A stretch of 64,000 nucleotides of DNA from an uncultured Elusimicrobiales bacterium (lineage in GTDB: Bacteria > Elusimicrobiota > Elusimicrobia > Elusimicrobiales > Elusimicrobiaceae). Positions 8,841-18,200 of the stretch are shown here, one piece after another; within the stretch, counting starts at the first letter, position 1, and the number at the start of each line of letters is the position of its first letter. A program made the position numbers and the translations under genes. Location: the NCBI GenBank assembly GCA_944325225.1, contig CALUZQ010000001.1, positions 48,002 to 112,001 on the forward strand. Reading direction: 5' to 3'. Under the pieces are notes generated by a model, which worked only from the letters and a program-made list of their open reading frames with translations, was not told the origin of the DNA and ran no database searches.

Positions 8841-9227
8841 TTATGCAGGATCGTGGACGATGGAAATTTCGTGCGTGATTTTAACATGCCGCGCCACCAA
8901 GCAACGCTTGGCTACTTCCACCAGGGCGTTTTCGTATTTGTCCGGGAAGTCCGGCGGCACATGGATATATACCTTAATTTTGTCAATTACATATTCGTTG
9001 ATGTTCCATTCCGGTTCTAAGGTAAGATAGACGGATTCCGGCAGGTTATGCTGTTTTAAAAAATTAAGCACAAATACGCCGCTGCAGCTGCCTAAAGAAG
9101 CCAAAAATAAATCAATGGGCGTGGGAGCGCTGGAATCCCCGCCGTGTTCTTTGGATTGGTCGGTAATGATGTCAAAATCTTTGACATGAACTTTTACTTT
9201 TTTGTTTCCTGCAAAGGTGATTTTCAT
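8841..9227 (-). CDS. OsmC/Ohr family protein
   Basis: A 128-residue OsmC-like protein. Family members reduce organic hydroperoxides using two cysteines. Here one lies in LASLGSCSGV, at the start of the central helix, and the second in KRCLVARHV, which matches the YhfA/OsmC arrangement. A GGAG ribosome site precedes the ATG. It stands alone. The substrate is unknown, and some members of this branch have no proven peroxidase activity. Confidence 0.85.
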   Translation of the reverse strand: MKITFAGNKKVKVHVKDFDIITDQSKEHGGDSSAPTPIDLFLASLGSCSGVFVLNFLKQHNLPESVYLTLEPEWNINEYVIDKIKVYIHVPPDFPDKYENALVEVAKRCLVARHVKITHEISIVHDPA

Positions 9228-9315
9228 ACCCCCGGCTCCTCAAATAAAATAACGGTGTTTACTTATACAGTATAATTGTCCGTCGGAGAAAAATCAAGTC
9301 CCCGTTAAAAACGAG

Positions 9316-9332
9316 GTTTTCCGGCGGAAAAC
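9316..9332. repeat. Perfect hairpin in the intergenic region
   Basis: GTTTTCC and GGAAAAC flank a 3-base loop. It has no T-run, so it is not a classical terminator. It lies between the OsmC gene and the secreted protein gene. Confidence 0.4.
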
Positions 9333-9416
9333 TCCGAGGCGGTGGTACTAGGGAAAAATAGGTCTAAAGGCCCTGGTTTTTAAAATGGATTTTTTACAAA
9401 ATATAGGTAAATTCCT

Positions 9417-10361
9417 ATGAAAAAAATTTTTATCTGTTTCCTTTTTCTAACGCTGTGTTCTTCCGCCGGGTTTTCGCAAAAAAATCCAGTTCGTGTATGG
9501 CGGGGCGTTTCGTCGGCAGCATCTGCTAAACCGTTAAAACCGCTTTCTAATGCAACTATAGAAGCGCTGGTGGCCCGCGGCCAAAGCCGGCTGGTATTGC
9601 AGCGGGCGTTGGGGGTATCTGCGCAACGGAAAGATCCCATAGCGTTTATTTTAGAGGACGGACAGCTGAACCGGGTGTTGTTAAAACAGGCCTGGCGCAA
9701 ATCAGCAGTGGCTAAATACCGCTGGGACGAAGGCAATATGTTGGGGCTTAATTCCTGGCTGATTGTATTGGTGCACCGCATTCGGGAAGGGGTTAAGCTG
9801 AGTAAGACCACCCTGGATGTGTTGGAAAAAGAGTTGATGTTTGCCCAACAAGACGCGGACGCTGAATATAAAAAGCGGTATCAATATTCCTCTTATCCTG
9901 GCGGAAATTATCAAAAAAGCCCGGCTTTTTTGTCTTTGTTGGGGGAATCGGTGGCATATCGGTTGGATAGTTTTTTTCTGCCTATGTTGAGCAGCGGGGA
10001 TCGGGTGCGGCTGCTGAAAGTATTAATGCACGGGGTGTTTTCCGGGCCGGTGGATTGGCAGGAACTGCATATAGCGGTGTTATACCGAGAAGTGCGCGAG
10101 GCGCTGAACACTTGCGGAAAACAAATAGACTGCGTAGAATACTATGGCCCCATGAAAAAAGCCATGCAGGACAGTGCCATTCGCGCCGCCCAAGAAGCGG
10201 CCGAAAATGCCATCACTTCTACTGTGAAACTGCGGGAACTCTTTATAGAGGAATTGCAGGGTTTCGCCCCCAAATTTGCGGCCAATAAACAGGCCGCTGA
10301 GGAGTGGAATCTGTTAATTCATTTCTTCCAGGATAAACAAAAACAAATACCTCTTCCGTAA
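9417..10361 (+). CDS. Secreted alpha-helical protein of unknown function
   Basis: The 314-residue product has a clean signal peptide (about 20 residues, cleavage after SSAGFSQ), so it is exported. The mature part is mostly helical and charged, with two cysteines close together (TCGKQIDC, near residue 235) that may form a disulfide. No family is recognised. No good Shine-Dalgarno is seen before the ATG. It is transcribed alone and converges on the phosphate transporter gene. Confidence 0.7.
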   Translation: MKKIFICFLFLTLCSSAGFSQKNPVRVWRGVSSAASAKPLKPLSNATIEALVARGQSRLVLQRALGVSAQRKDPIAFILEDGQLNRVLLKQAWRKSAVAKYRWDEGNMLGLNSWLIVLVHRIREGVKLSKTTLDVLEKELMFAQQDADAEYKKRYQYSSYPGGNYQKSPAFLSLLGESVAYRLDSFFLPMLSSGDRVRLLKVLMHGVFSGPVDWQELHIAVLYREVREALNTCGKQIDCVEYYGPMKKAMQDSAIRAAQEAAENAITSTVKLRELFIEELQGFAPKFAANKQAAEEWNLLIHFFQDKQKQIPLP

Positions 10362-10545
10362 TTCAATTTTTTCTTTTCTTTCCCCTAGCGTTTTAGCCGG
10401 TGGATTTTTGTTGTAAATTAACCGTCGGACAATCGTTTGGTTGATTGTATAAGTTGTTCCCCTTACAGCAGGTGCGTCGGAGATTTGCAAAGCGATTGCG
10501 AACGGACACCCAGGCGGTATGATCAAATAACTTTCAGTGGGTATG

Positions 10546-10575
10546 AAAACCGGGGTTTTTGCAAACCCCGGTTTT
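10546..10575. terminator. Bidirectional terminator
   Basis: A perfect 13-bp stem (10546-10558 with 10563-10575), with A-runs on one side and T-runs on the other, serves the phosphate transporter gene on the minus strand and possibly the secreted protein gene on the plus strand. Confidence 0.85.
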
Positions 10576-10597
10576 ATATTCGGATAGAAACAGGCCG

Positions 10598-11644
10598 TTA
10601 AAACAGCCAGGTTTTTAACAGATAGCTGAGGGCCGAAATAATTGCCGCGGCGGGAATGGTAATAAACCAAGCCCATACGATGCGGTTGGCTACGCCCCAG
10701 CGTACGCAGGATAAGCGGCGCAAGGAACCAATTCCCACAATGGCCCCGGTGATAGTATGCGTAGTGCTGACGGGTACGCCCAATACGGAAGCGATAAAGA
10801 GCGAAATGGCCGAACCGGATTCCGCGCAAAAACCGTCCACCGGGCGCAGGCGAGTAATTTTTTGGCCCATGGTTTTAACGATTCTCCACCCGCCCGACAA
10901 GGTGCCTAAAGCGATGGCCCCATGGCACAAAAGCACTACGGAAAGCGGCACAATAAAGGCGCCTTCAGCGGCGGCGTGCATTTCTTCGTGGGTCAGCAGA
11001 AAGTCTCGTATCGGGGCGACTTCGTTTCCGGCCAGCCCGCCCAGCAACAGCATGCTGATAATCCCCATGGTTTTTTGGGCGTCGTTACCGCCGTGTCCCA
11101 AGGAATAGGCCGCGGCCGAAAGGAGCTGCCCTTTGCGGAACCAGTGGTCCACTTTATACGGGTTGCACGGGCGGCATAGGTTGAACACGATAATACCGAT
11201 AAGCACGCTGAGCAGAAAACCCAACAGTGGCGAAAGGAAAATGAACAACACGGTTTTTAAAATTCCGCCCGCCACCAGGGCGTCCAGACCGCCTTTTACA
11301 AACCCCGCGCCAATGAGCCCGCCAATCAGCGCGTGCGAGGAGCTGGACGGCAGTCCCCACCACCAGGTAAGGATATTCCAAATGCACGCCCCCATCAGGG
11401 CCCCAAAAACCAGGTTGGAATCTACGATCTGAATATCCACAATGCCCGCACCAATGGTTTTGGCTACGCCGGTGTGGAACACCAGGAATGCCACAAAGTT
11501 AAAGAAGGCCGCCCATGCTACGGCCGCTTTGGGCGAAAGCACCCGGGTAGATACCACCGTGGCTACTGAGTTAGCCGCATCGTGGAATCCGTTTAGATAG
11601 TCAAAAAACAACGCCAGAATAATTAAGAATAATATCCAAAGCAT
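10598..11644 (-). CDS. pit: Inorganic phosphate transporter, PiT family
   Basis: The 348-residue inner-membrane carrier imports phosphate with a cation. Both inverted PiT signature repeats are visible: GFHDAANSVATVV near residue 20 and GHGGNDAQKTMG in the second half, with VPVSTTHTITGAIVG near the C terminus. AGGAG precedes the ATG. The upstream DUF47 gene ends 8 bases before the ATG, so the two form an operon, the common arrangement for this low-affinity phosphate system. Confidence 0.93.
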   Translation of the reverse strand: MLWILFLIILALFFDYLNGFHDAANSVATVVSTRVLSPKAAVAWAAFFNFVAFLVFHTGVAKTIGAGIVDIQIVDSNLVFGALMGACIWNILTWWWGLPSSSSHALIGGLIGAGFVKGGLDALVAGGILKTVLFIFLSPLLGFLLSVLIGIIVFNLCRPCNPYKVDHWFRKGQLLSAAAYSLGHGGNDAQKTMGIISMLLLGGLAGNEVAPIRDFLLTHEEMHAAAEGAFIVPLSVVLLCHGAIALGTLSGGWRIVKTMGQKITRLRPVDGFCAESGSAISLFIASVLGVPVSTTHTITGAIVGIGSLRRLSCVRWGVANRIVWAWFITIPAAAIISALSYLLKTWLF

Positions 11645-11652
11645 ACGGGCTC

Positions 11653-12270
11653 CTAGTTGTTTTTAACCAAAATAGATTCCACCATATTGGCCACATGTTC
11701 GCAGTAATCGGTGATGACTTCTGCCATTTCATAAAGTTCTTTTTGCTTGATGACCATCAGCGGATCTTTTTCGTTTTCAAATAAATAGGAAATAGCTTCA
11801 TCGCGCAGGACATCGCCTTCGTTTTCCAGCCGGTTTATTTCCACGCACTGGTGGAGCGTTTCTTTCATATTCTTATTGCTCCGCAGCGAGGCCAGCGCCT
11901 TTTGAAGCGCTTTGGTGGTGGCTTCAATGGTGGCTGCCATTTTGCGGCTGAATTCGGTCGGCTTTTGGATTTTGTACAGGTGGAAGCGGTTAGTAATTAA
12001 ATAAATGCCGTCCACGATATCGTCCAGCCGGTTGGCCAGCGCCAGGATATCTTCGCGGTCAAAAGGCGTGATAAAGGTTTCGTTTAAGGTGTTGATAGTG
12101 GTGTGGGTTAATTCGTCGCCATAATGTTCCATTTCGTGCATGGCGCGTACATTTTCCGGGGTAAATTCGCCGTTGTCCACGAGTTTTTTGTAAAACGCGG
12201 CGGCACGGACGATATTTTCGGCCTGTTTGTCAAATAAGTCAAAGAATTTTACTTCTTTCGGTAAGAACAT
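11653..12270 (-). CDS. DUF47/PhoU-like Pit accessory protein
   Basis: A 205-residue all-helical protein of the DUF47 (PhoU-like) family that accompanies PiT transporters and is thought to regulate them. It starts with the typical FLPKEVKFFDLFDKQAENI. An upstream in-frame ATG at 12291 exists, but a GGAG site 8 bases before 12270 decides for this start. It is the first gene of the operon with pit. Confidence 0.88.
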   Translation of the reverse strand: MFLPKEVKFFDLFDKQAENIVRAAAFYKKLVDNGEFTPENVRAMHEMEHYGDELTHTTINTLNETFITPFDREDILALANRLDDIVDGIYLITNRFHLYKIQKPTEFSRKMAATIEATTKALQKALASLRSNKNMKETLHQCVEINRLENEGDVLRDEAISYLFENEKDPLMVIKQKELYEMAEVITDYCEHVANMVESILVKNN

Positions 12271-12375
12271 AGTTTTTACTCCATTTATCATTTAGTTTTA
12301 TCATCTTGCTACTTGCTGGCCCGGCGCGTTATATACGGCCGGGAGGGTACTGCATATACTGCTTGCAAATTGGAT

Positions 12376-12408
12376 TAAAAACGCCCGTTCGGATAAGCGA
12401 ACGGGCGT
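12376..12408 (-). terminator. Terminator of the acetate kinase gene
   Basis: An 11-bp stem (12381-12391 with 12398-12408) is followed on the minus strand by TTTTT. It separates acetate kinase from the phosphate transport operon. Confidence 0.85.
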
Positions 12409-12416
12409 AAACAAAG

Positions 12417-13781
12417 CTAATTTTTTAACTCCTGCTTTAACTGCTCGGGGAGGTTGATAGCGGCTTTTAACAAGAAAGGTCGTTTTTTAACCTCCTCTAT
12501 AAAGGCGGCGTCGCGCAGTTTGTTGCGGTAATCTTTCTCCTGAAAGATATAGCGGAACTTGGTGTACACATCGTAAGTGCCGGCCAGCAGGGCCACGATG
12601 TCCTGCACGCCTACAATTTCTTCGTCCGTCGGTATGACAAAGATTTTCACCTTGGAGTTATCGGCCGAAATGCAGCATTCGGCTTTGTTGGTGTCAGCGG
12701 CGTTGTTGCGTTCTTCGTCCAGCACAATGCCGAAGTTTTCCAATCCTTTTAAAATCATTTCGCGGATATTGGTGGCGCGTTCGCCTACGCCGGCGGTAAA
12801 CACAATGCTGTCCAGCCGCCCCAGCGCGGCCATATAGGCCCCGATGTATTTTTTAACACGGTAGCATTCCACATCCAGCGCCAGTTTGCACAGCTCGTCG
12901 CCGTTGGCGGCTCCCTTGCGTACATCGCGTTGGTCAGCAAAGCGGTCGCCCGTCAGTGCATACATACCGCTTTTTTTGTTTAAAATCTTATACATTTCGT
13001 CCGGGCTTATGTTGAGTTTTTTCATCATATGGAAACAAATGGACGGATCCATATCGCCTGAGCGGGTACCCATAACCAGCCCTTCCAGCGGGGTAAGCCC
13101 CATGCTGGTATCCAGGCACTGCCCGTTTTTAACAGCGGTTACGCTGGCTCCGGCCCCGATGTGGCAGACGATGGTGTTTACTTCATCTACATTTTTGCCC
13201 AAAAGCACCGCAGCCCGGCGGGAAGTATATAGCACGGACGAACCGTGAAAGCCATAGCGGCGAATTTGATAATCCGTGTACCAGCTGCGCGGCAGGGCAT
13301 ACATATAGGAAGAAGCCGGCATGGTCTGGTGGAAAGCTGTATCCATTACGCACACATGCGTTACATGGGGCAGGAGCGCGCGGGCGGCTTCAATCCCCAT
13401 GATATGGGCCGGATTGTGGAGGGGTGCCAAGTCCGAGATATTGCGCAATTCTTCCACCACTTTATCATCTACAATGACGGATTTGGCGAATTTCCCGCCG
13501 TGTACGATGCGGTGGCCCACGGCGCTGATAACATTGATATTTTCAATAACGCCGTGTTCTTTATCGGTTAAAGTTTCAATAACGAGGTTGATAGCGTCTT
13601 TATGGTCTTTGCAGTTTCTTTTCAGCTCAAAGGTGGGATAACCGTTGCGGTCCTGGGAGATGAATGACCCTTCAATGCCGATTCGTTCTACCGCACCGGC
13701 GCAAAGACTTTTCTTCTGGTCCCAGTCGTAAACGCTGTATTTGACCGAAGAACTGCCGCAGTTCAAAAATAATATAATCAT
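12417..13781 (-). CDS. ackA: Acetate kinase with C-terminal extension
   Basis: AckA makes ATP and acetate from acetyl phosphate and ADP, the energy-yielding end of acetate fermentation. Visible motifs are LFLNCGSSSVKYSVYD at the start, HRIVHGG, CHIGAGASV, DTSMGLTPLEG and TRSGDMDP. The enzyme is usually about 400 residues. This one has 454, with about 50 extra residues after the normal end near PTDEEIVGVQ. The open frame continues upstream, but the ATG at 13781 begins the conserved fold and has AAGGA upstream. No phosphotransacetylase gene is adjacent. Confidence 0.93.
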   Translation of the reverse strand: MIILFLNCGSSSVKYSVYDWDQKKSLCAGAVERIGIEGSFISQDRNGYPTFELKRNCKDHKDAINLVIETLTDKEHGVIENINVISAVGHRIVHGGKFAKSVIVDDKVVEELRNISDLAPLHNPAHIMGIEAARALLPHVTHVCVMDTAFHQTMPASSYMYALPRSWYTDYQIRRYGFHGSSVLYTSRRAAVLLGKNVDEVNTIVCHIGAGASVTAVKNGQCLDTSMGLTPLEGLVMGTRSGDMDPSICFHMMKKLNISPDEMYKILNKKSGMYALTGDRFADQRDVRKGAANGDELCKLALDVECYRVKKYIGAYMAALGRLDSIVFTAGVGERATNIREMILKGLENFGIVLDEERNNAADTNKAECCISADNSKVKIFVIPTDEEIVGVQDIVALLAGTYDVYTKFRYIFQEKDYRNKLRDAAFIEEVKKRPFLLKAAINLPEQLKQELKN

Positions 13782-13800
13782 ATAGATTGGATTCCTTTTT

Positions 13801-13842
13801 GCTCCCGGTCGGGAGCGGAAATTTAGCGGAGGAAAATCCTCC
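13801..13842 (-). promoter_or_regulatory. Two hairpins in the acetate kinase leader
   Basis: Inverted repeats 13801-13806 with 13811-13816, and 13828-13832 with 13838-13842, lie between an extended -10 (TGCTACAAT, minus strand, hexamer 13857-13852) and the ribosome site. The second contains GGAGG, but it is too far from the start to be the ribosome site. They may stabilise the mRNA or regulate it. Confidence 0.4.
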
Positions 13843-13938
13843 CTCATTATTATTGTAGCAAAAAGCGGCTTGTGTGCGGTCTTATTTTTACGGTTGCCAG
13901 CGGAAGCGTGTTTTGTTACCATAAAATAAGGAGAATTT

Positions 13939-15171
13939 ATGAAAGTAAAACGCGGTGTATTTTTGAGTGCTTTATTGTTTATCAGCGTTTGCGCGGGTGG
14001 CTTGGCGCTATCGCGCCCGGGACAGCTAGACGATGCCGCCGGCGTGCCGGGCAAGCGCGGGTATGCGGGGGACGGCGGCGACGCACTGCAGGCCCGGCTG
14101 GGTAGCCCAATGGGAATTGCGGTGGATAATCGCGGCAATATCTATTTTTCTGATACGGCCAATCACCGCGTGCGCCGGGTGGACGCCCGCACCGGGGAAA
14201 TTGACACCGTTGTCGGTACCGGCAAAAGAGGGTTTGACAACGACGGCGGCAACGCCGAAATGGCCACGCTGAACGGCCCTACCGGGCTGGCGTTTGATAC
14301 ATTGGGCAATTTGTATATTGCAGATACCGGCAACCAGCGGATTCGTATGTTTACCCCGAAAGGATATCTCTATACGGTTGCCGGGGACGGCCGCAAAGGA
14401 TATAACGGAAACGGCCTGCGGCCGGTTTCTTCCAGTTTAAATAATCCGACGGGGGTAACCGTCAGTCCGCAGGGGGAACTGCATATTGCGGATACGGGCA
14501 ATAACCTGGTGCGCAAGATAGACCGCCACAGCGGTTTTCTGGTCAATGTAGTGGGAACGGGCGAACCAGGCAACAGCGGCGACCGGGAACTGGCCGAAAA
14601 TGCCCGGCTGAGTAAACCTTCCGCCCTGGTATTTGACGCCCGCGGCAATTTATTTATTGCCGATACGGGCAACCATCAAGTGCGCTGGGTGGAACCGAGC
14701 CACCGGTTGATTTTTACGATTGCCGGCACGGGAAAGCGGGGCTTTTCCGGCGAAGGGGACCGCAAATGTACCGACAGCGCTTTTAGCAACCCTACCGGGT
14801 TGGCGATAGATAAGCGAGGCCGCCTGTATATCGCGGATACGGATAACCAACGAATCCGCCGTTTGACGGTGGAGAGCCGTATGGACAGCAAAGTGGTAAC
14901 GGTGGTAGGCAGCGGCGAACGCGGATACAACGGGGACGGACTGGACGCCTGGGACACCAAACTGGCGTATCCGGGGGCGCTGGCTATTACGCGGCACGAT
15001 ATGTTATTTTTTGTAGATACGGGCAACAATTTAATCCGTCGCGTGCAGGGTATTTCTACGGTGGAACCGCCTGTAAAATATACCGGGTACGGACAGGCGG
15101 ACAAACAGCCCGATGAGCGGAACTTTTTACAGGTTTTATTTGGCGGGAAAAAGAAACCGGAAACTCCCTAA
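13939..15171 (+). CDS. Exported NHL-repeat beta-propeller protein
   Basis: The 410-residue product has an N-terminal signal peptide and about six NHL repeats of 50-60 residues, each with the pattern G-(I/L)-A-(V/F)-D-x-x-G-N-(I/L)-Y-(I/F)-(S/A)-D-T and a linker containing VGTG-(K/E)-x-G. Such repeats fold into a propeller, probably in the periplasm or on the surface, that binds proteins or sugars. No catalytic site is seen. It has AAGGAG before the ATG and its own terminator. It diverges from ackA. Confidence 0.85.
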   Translation: MKVKRGVFLSALLFISVCAGGLALSRPGQLDDAAGVPGKRGYAGDGGDALQARLGSPMGIAVDNRGNIYFSDTANHRVRRVDARTGEIDTVVGTGKRGFDNDGGNAEMATLNGPTGLAFDTLGNLYIADTGNQRIRMFTPKGYLYTVAGDGRKGYNGNGLRPVSSSLNNPTGVTVSPQGELHIADTGNNLVRKIDRHSGFLVNVVGTGEPGNSGDRELAENARLSKPSALVFDARGNLFIADTGNHQVRWVEPSHRLIFTIAGTGKRGFSGEGDRKCTDSAFSNPTGLAIDKRGRLYIADTDNQRIRRLTVESRMDSKVVTVVGSGERGYNGDGLDAWDTKLAYPGALAITRHDMLFFVDTGNNLIRRVQGISTVEPPVKYTGYGQADKQPDERNFLQVLFGGKKKPETP

Positions 15172-15192
15172 ATATCTTTTAGTTTGTAACGG

Positions 15193-15231
15193 AACAGACG
15201 CGCTTTTAACCAGGCGCGTCTGTTTGTTTTT
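15193..15231 (+). terminator. Terminator after the NHL-repeat gene
   Basis: A 10-bp stem (15193-15202 with 15215-15224) is followed by TTTGTTTTTA. Confidence 0.8.
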
Positions 15232-15256
15232 AGGGCGTGAATCTAACTCCAAATAA

Positions 15257-15274
15257 TGCTACAATGGTTATAAT
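15257..15274 (+). promoter_or_regulatory. Promoter of the macroglobulin/PBP1C operon
   Basis: An extended -10 TGCTACAAT (15257-15265) and a perfect TATAAT (15269-15274) lie side by side, about 20-30 bases before the ATG. GGGAGGA is the ribosome site. Confidence 0.5.
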
Positions 15275-15293
15275 CTTGTTGGGAGGAACTTTT

Positions 15294-18200
15294 ATGAAAC
15301 ACACCCGTTTTACCCTGCGTTTGGGCGCACTTGCCGCGGCGTTATTGCTGCCGTGCGGCGTTTTGTTTGCGGCGCCCGCGCTGAAAGTTTTATCTGCTGC
15401 GCCCAAAGGCCAGCTGAACTATACCGGCCGCCAGGCGGTTACGCTTACTTTTAACCAACCTGTGGCGGCGCTGGGTGAAAAGAGCGAATTTGCTTCGGAC
15501 AATTGCCCCATTACTATTACTCCTTCCGTTAAAGGTTCCTGCCGCTACAGCGGCACGCAGACCCTGTTGTTTGAACCGGCCGAAGACTGGCCCGTTTCCA
15601 CCCGTTTTTCCGTGCGTTTAAAAGCCGGGTTCAAATCGGCGGTATCCGGGCAGAAACTGGCGCAGGATTATGCGTTTGATTTTACCACCGCGTTGCCGCA
15701 GGTTAACTCCGTCCGTCCCACCAACAACGAACGCTGGATTAATTTGTATCCCACTTTATATGTAGTGTTTAATATGCCGGTGGATATGCAGACCGTCTCG
15801 GATTATGTGGAACTTTCCTATATGCAGGAGCCGGAGCCGACGCTGAGCGAAAAGATTGGGCTTTCTAAAAATAAACGCCCGGCTGTTAAAAAGAATCTGC
15901 CGCTGATTATCCGGCCGATTAGTCCGCTGGAGTATGATAAAGATTTTTCATATTACCAAAACAAAGAAAGAATCATCGCCATTAACTCGTTAGATACGCT
16001 GCAGAAAGGAACCCAATATACGCTGACGCTTAAAGAAGGGCTGAAGAGCACCATGGGCCCTTTGGGTATGGCTAAAGCATATCAAACCCAGTTTTACACC
16101 TATCCGGATTTAAGCATTATGGGCGAAGTAAAAGACGGGTGCCTGCCGTATGTGCCGTCCATTGATTTTTCCGCGCCGGTGCGTATGCGCGAACTGGTGG
16201 CCGCCGCTAAAGTGGAGCCCGCCTCGGCCAAGCGGGAACTGTCGGAGCAGGAACTGAATGCCTTGGGTACCGACGCGGTGGACGCGAAAACCGGCAAGGC
16301 GTATTTCCGCACGCCGCTGGCGTTTTTGGATTTGCAGCCCGGCCAGTCCGTAACGGTTACGCTGGGGAAAGAACTGCAGGATATTTACGGCAACGCGCTT
16401 GGGCAGGATTATCGGCTGACGGTTTCCAACAACGGCTACTGTCCGGCGGCGGATTTTTCCGGCGGGCTGGGCGTCTTGGAAAGTTATTTAAGCCCTCGGC
16501 TGCCGATTGATTTGATGAATACCCCTTCTCTGCCGGTGCGCGGGGCGCGGTTTAATAAAGAAAATTTCGTCCCGTTTGACCAAGCTTCCAGCGGCTACTG
16601 TGCGCAGAAGCCGCTGTCGGACCCGACTTTCTCGGGCAATTATACCTTTAAAGATGTAAAAGACCGCACCTTAAAAACTTTTATAGATTTAAATAAATTT
16701 AATCCGACGGCCAAGGACAGTATCGTCTTTAGCCAGGTAAAACTGACCGGCAAAAAATACGGCGAGAAAGGTTGTTGGGTGTCTTCTACGGACAATATCA
16801 CGGATGTAGGAATCACTTTTAAAACCTCGCCGGAGGATATTTTGCTGTGGGCCACTTCGCTGCAGACGGGCGAACCAATGGCCAACTTGGCCGTGGAACT
16901 GCGCGGAAAGGATAATAAAATCTTATGGACCGGCAGTACCGATATGAACGGGCTGGCGCGCGCGCCGGGCTGGGCCAAACTGGACGCCGGTGTTACTTCC
17001 TGGGGCCAGCCGGAGATTTATGCGTTCGTTTCCAGCGCGGGGGGCGATGCGGTTGTGAGCAATTTGTGGAACCAGGGGCTGGAGCCGTGGCGGTTTAATT
17101 TAGGTTACGATTATAATCCGCAGCAAGCGTATGTCCGATCCTACCTGTTTACCGACCGCGGGGTTTACCGCCCGGGCGAAACCTTATATTTAAAAGGGGT
17201 TTCCCGCTTTATGAAGGACGGCGGCTGGCAGCTGCCCGATATCGTGCGCGGAACGGTGCAAATTACCGATGCCCGCGGCGAAGAAGTCCTTAAAAAAGAA
17301 GTTACGGTTTCTTCGGGTATGGGTACTTTTGATTTGCAGTTTGATATTCCCAAAACGGCTTTTACCGGTTCCTGGACGGCTTCGTTTACGCCGCTTGTGA
17401 AAAATGCGTCGGAAGAAGTGTCCCGCGCGTATTATTCATTCCGGGTGGAAGCGGTAAAGCAGGCCGATTTTAAAGTAAACCTGCGTCCGGAATCGGAAAA
17501 TTACCTCTCCGGGCAGGAAGCTTCTTTTGTTGGTTCGGCGCAATATAATTTTGGTTCTCCGCTGGCGGACGCTAACGCCCAGTGGACGCTGCGCCGTGAA
17601 ATGGCCTGGTTTGAACCGCAAGAATTTGACGGTTATACCTTTACGCCTTATTTCCTGCGGGAAGAGGAATATAAAGAAAACGGCAAATTGCTGCTGAATT
17701 CTTCCGGCGTGTTAGATGCCAAAGGCGCGCTTGCGTTCTCGGCGCGTATGCCGTCGGTTTCGTTCCCGGTGCGGGTGTATGCAGAACTGGGGGTGCAGTC
17801 GCCTGCCCGGCAGGAGTTATTTGCCCGCTCGTCGGTATTGGTACACCCGGCAGATTTTTATTTGGGCAGTAAATTGCTGTCGGAACGGGTGGAATTGGGC
17901 GACCCGGTCCAGGCGGAGATTGTGGCGGTAACGCCGGAAGGAAAACGCACGGAAGCGTCCGTTACGGCCCAGATTTATAAAGAACAATGGTATAGTGTGC
18001 GCAAGACGGGGCTTTCGGGCCGGTTGGAATGGGTCAGCGAAAAGAAAGTGACCGATTTTCCTTCCCAAACTTTAAAAGTGGGCGAAAAGGGCACCGTGCT
18101 GAGCTTTACCCCCGAAGAATCCGGCAGTTATTATGTTACCTTGCTGTCCGAAGATAAATCCGGGCGCAAAGTATTGGGCGGATTTAATATTTTTGTGTAC

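Noticed and set aside
13782..14138. N-terminal extension of acetate kinase
   Set aside because: The extra 119 residues are low-complexity, include the divergent promoter region and do not belong to the AckA fold.
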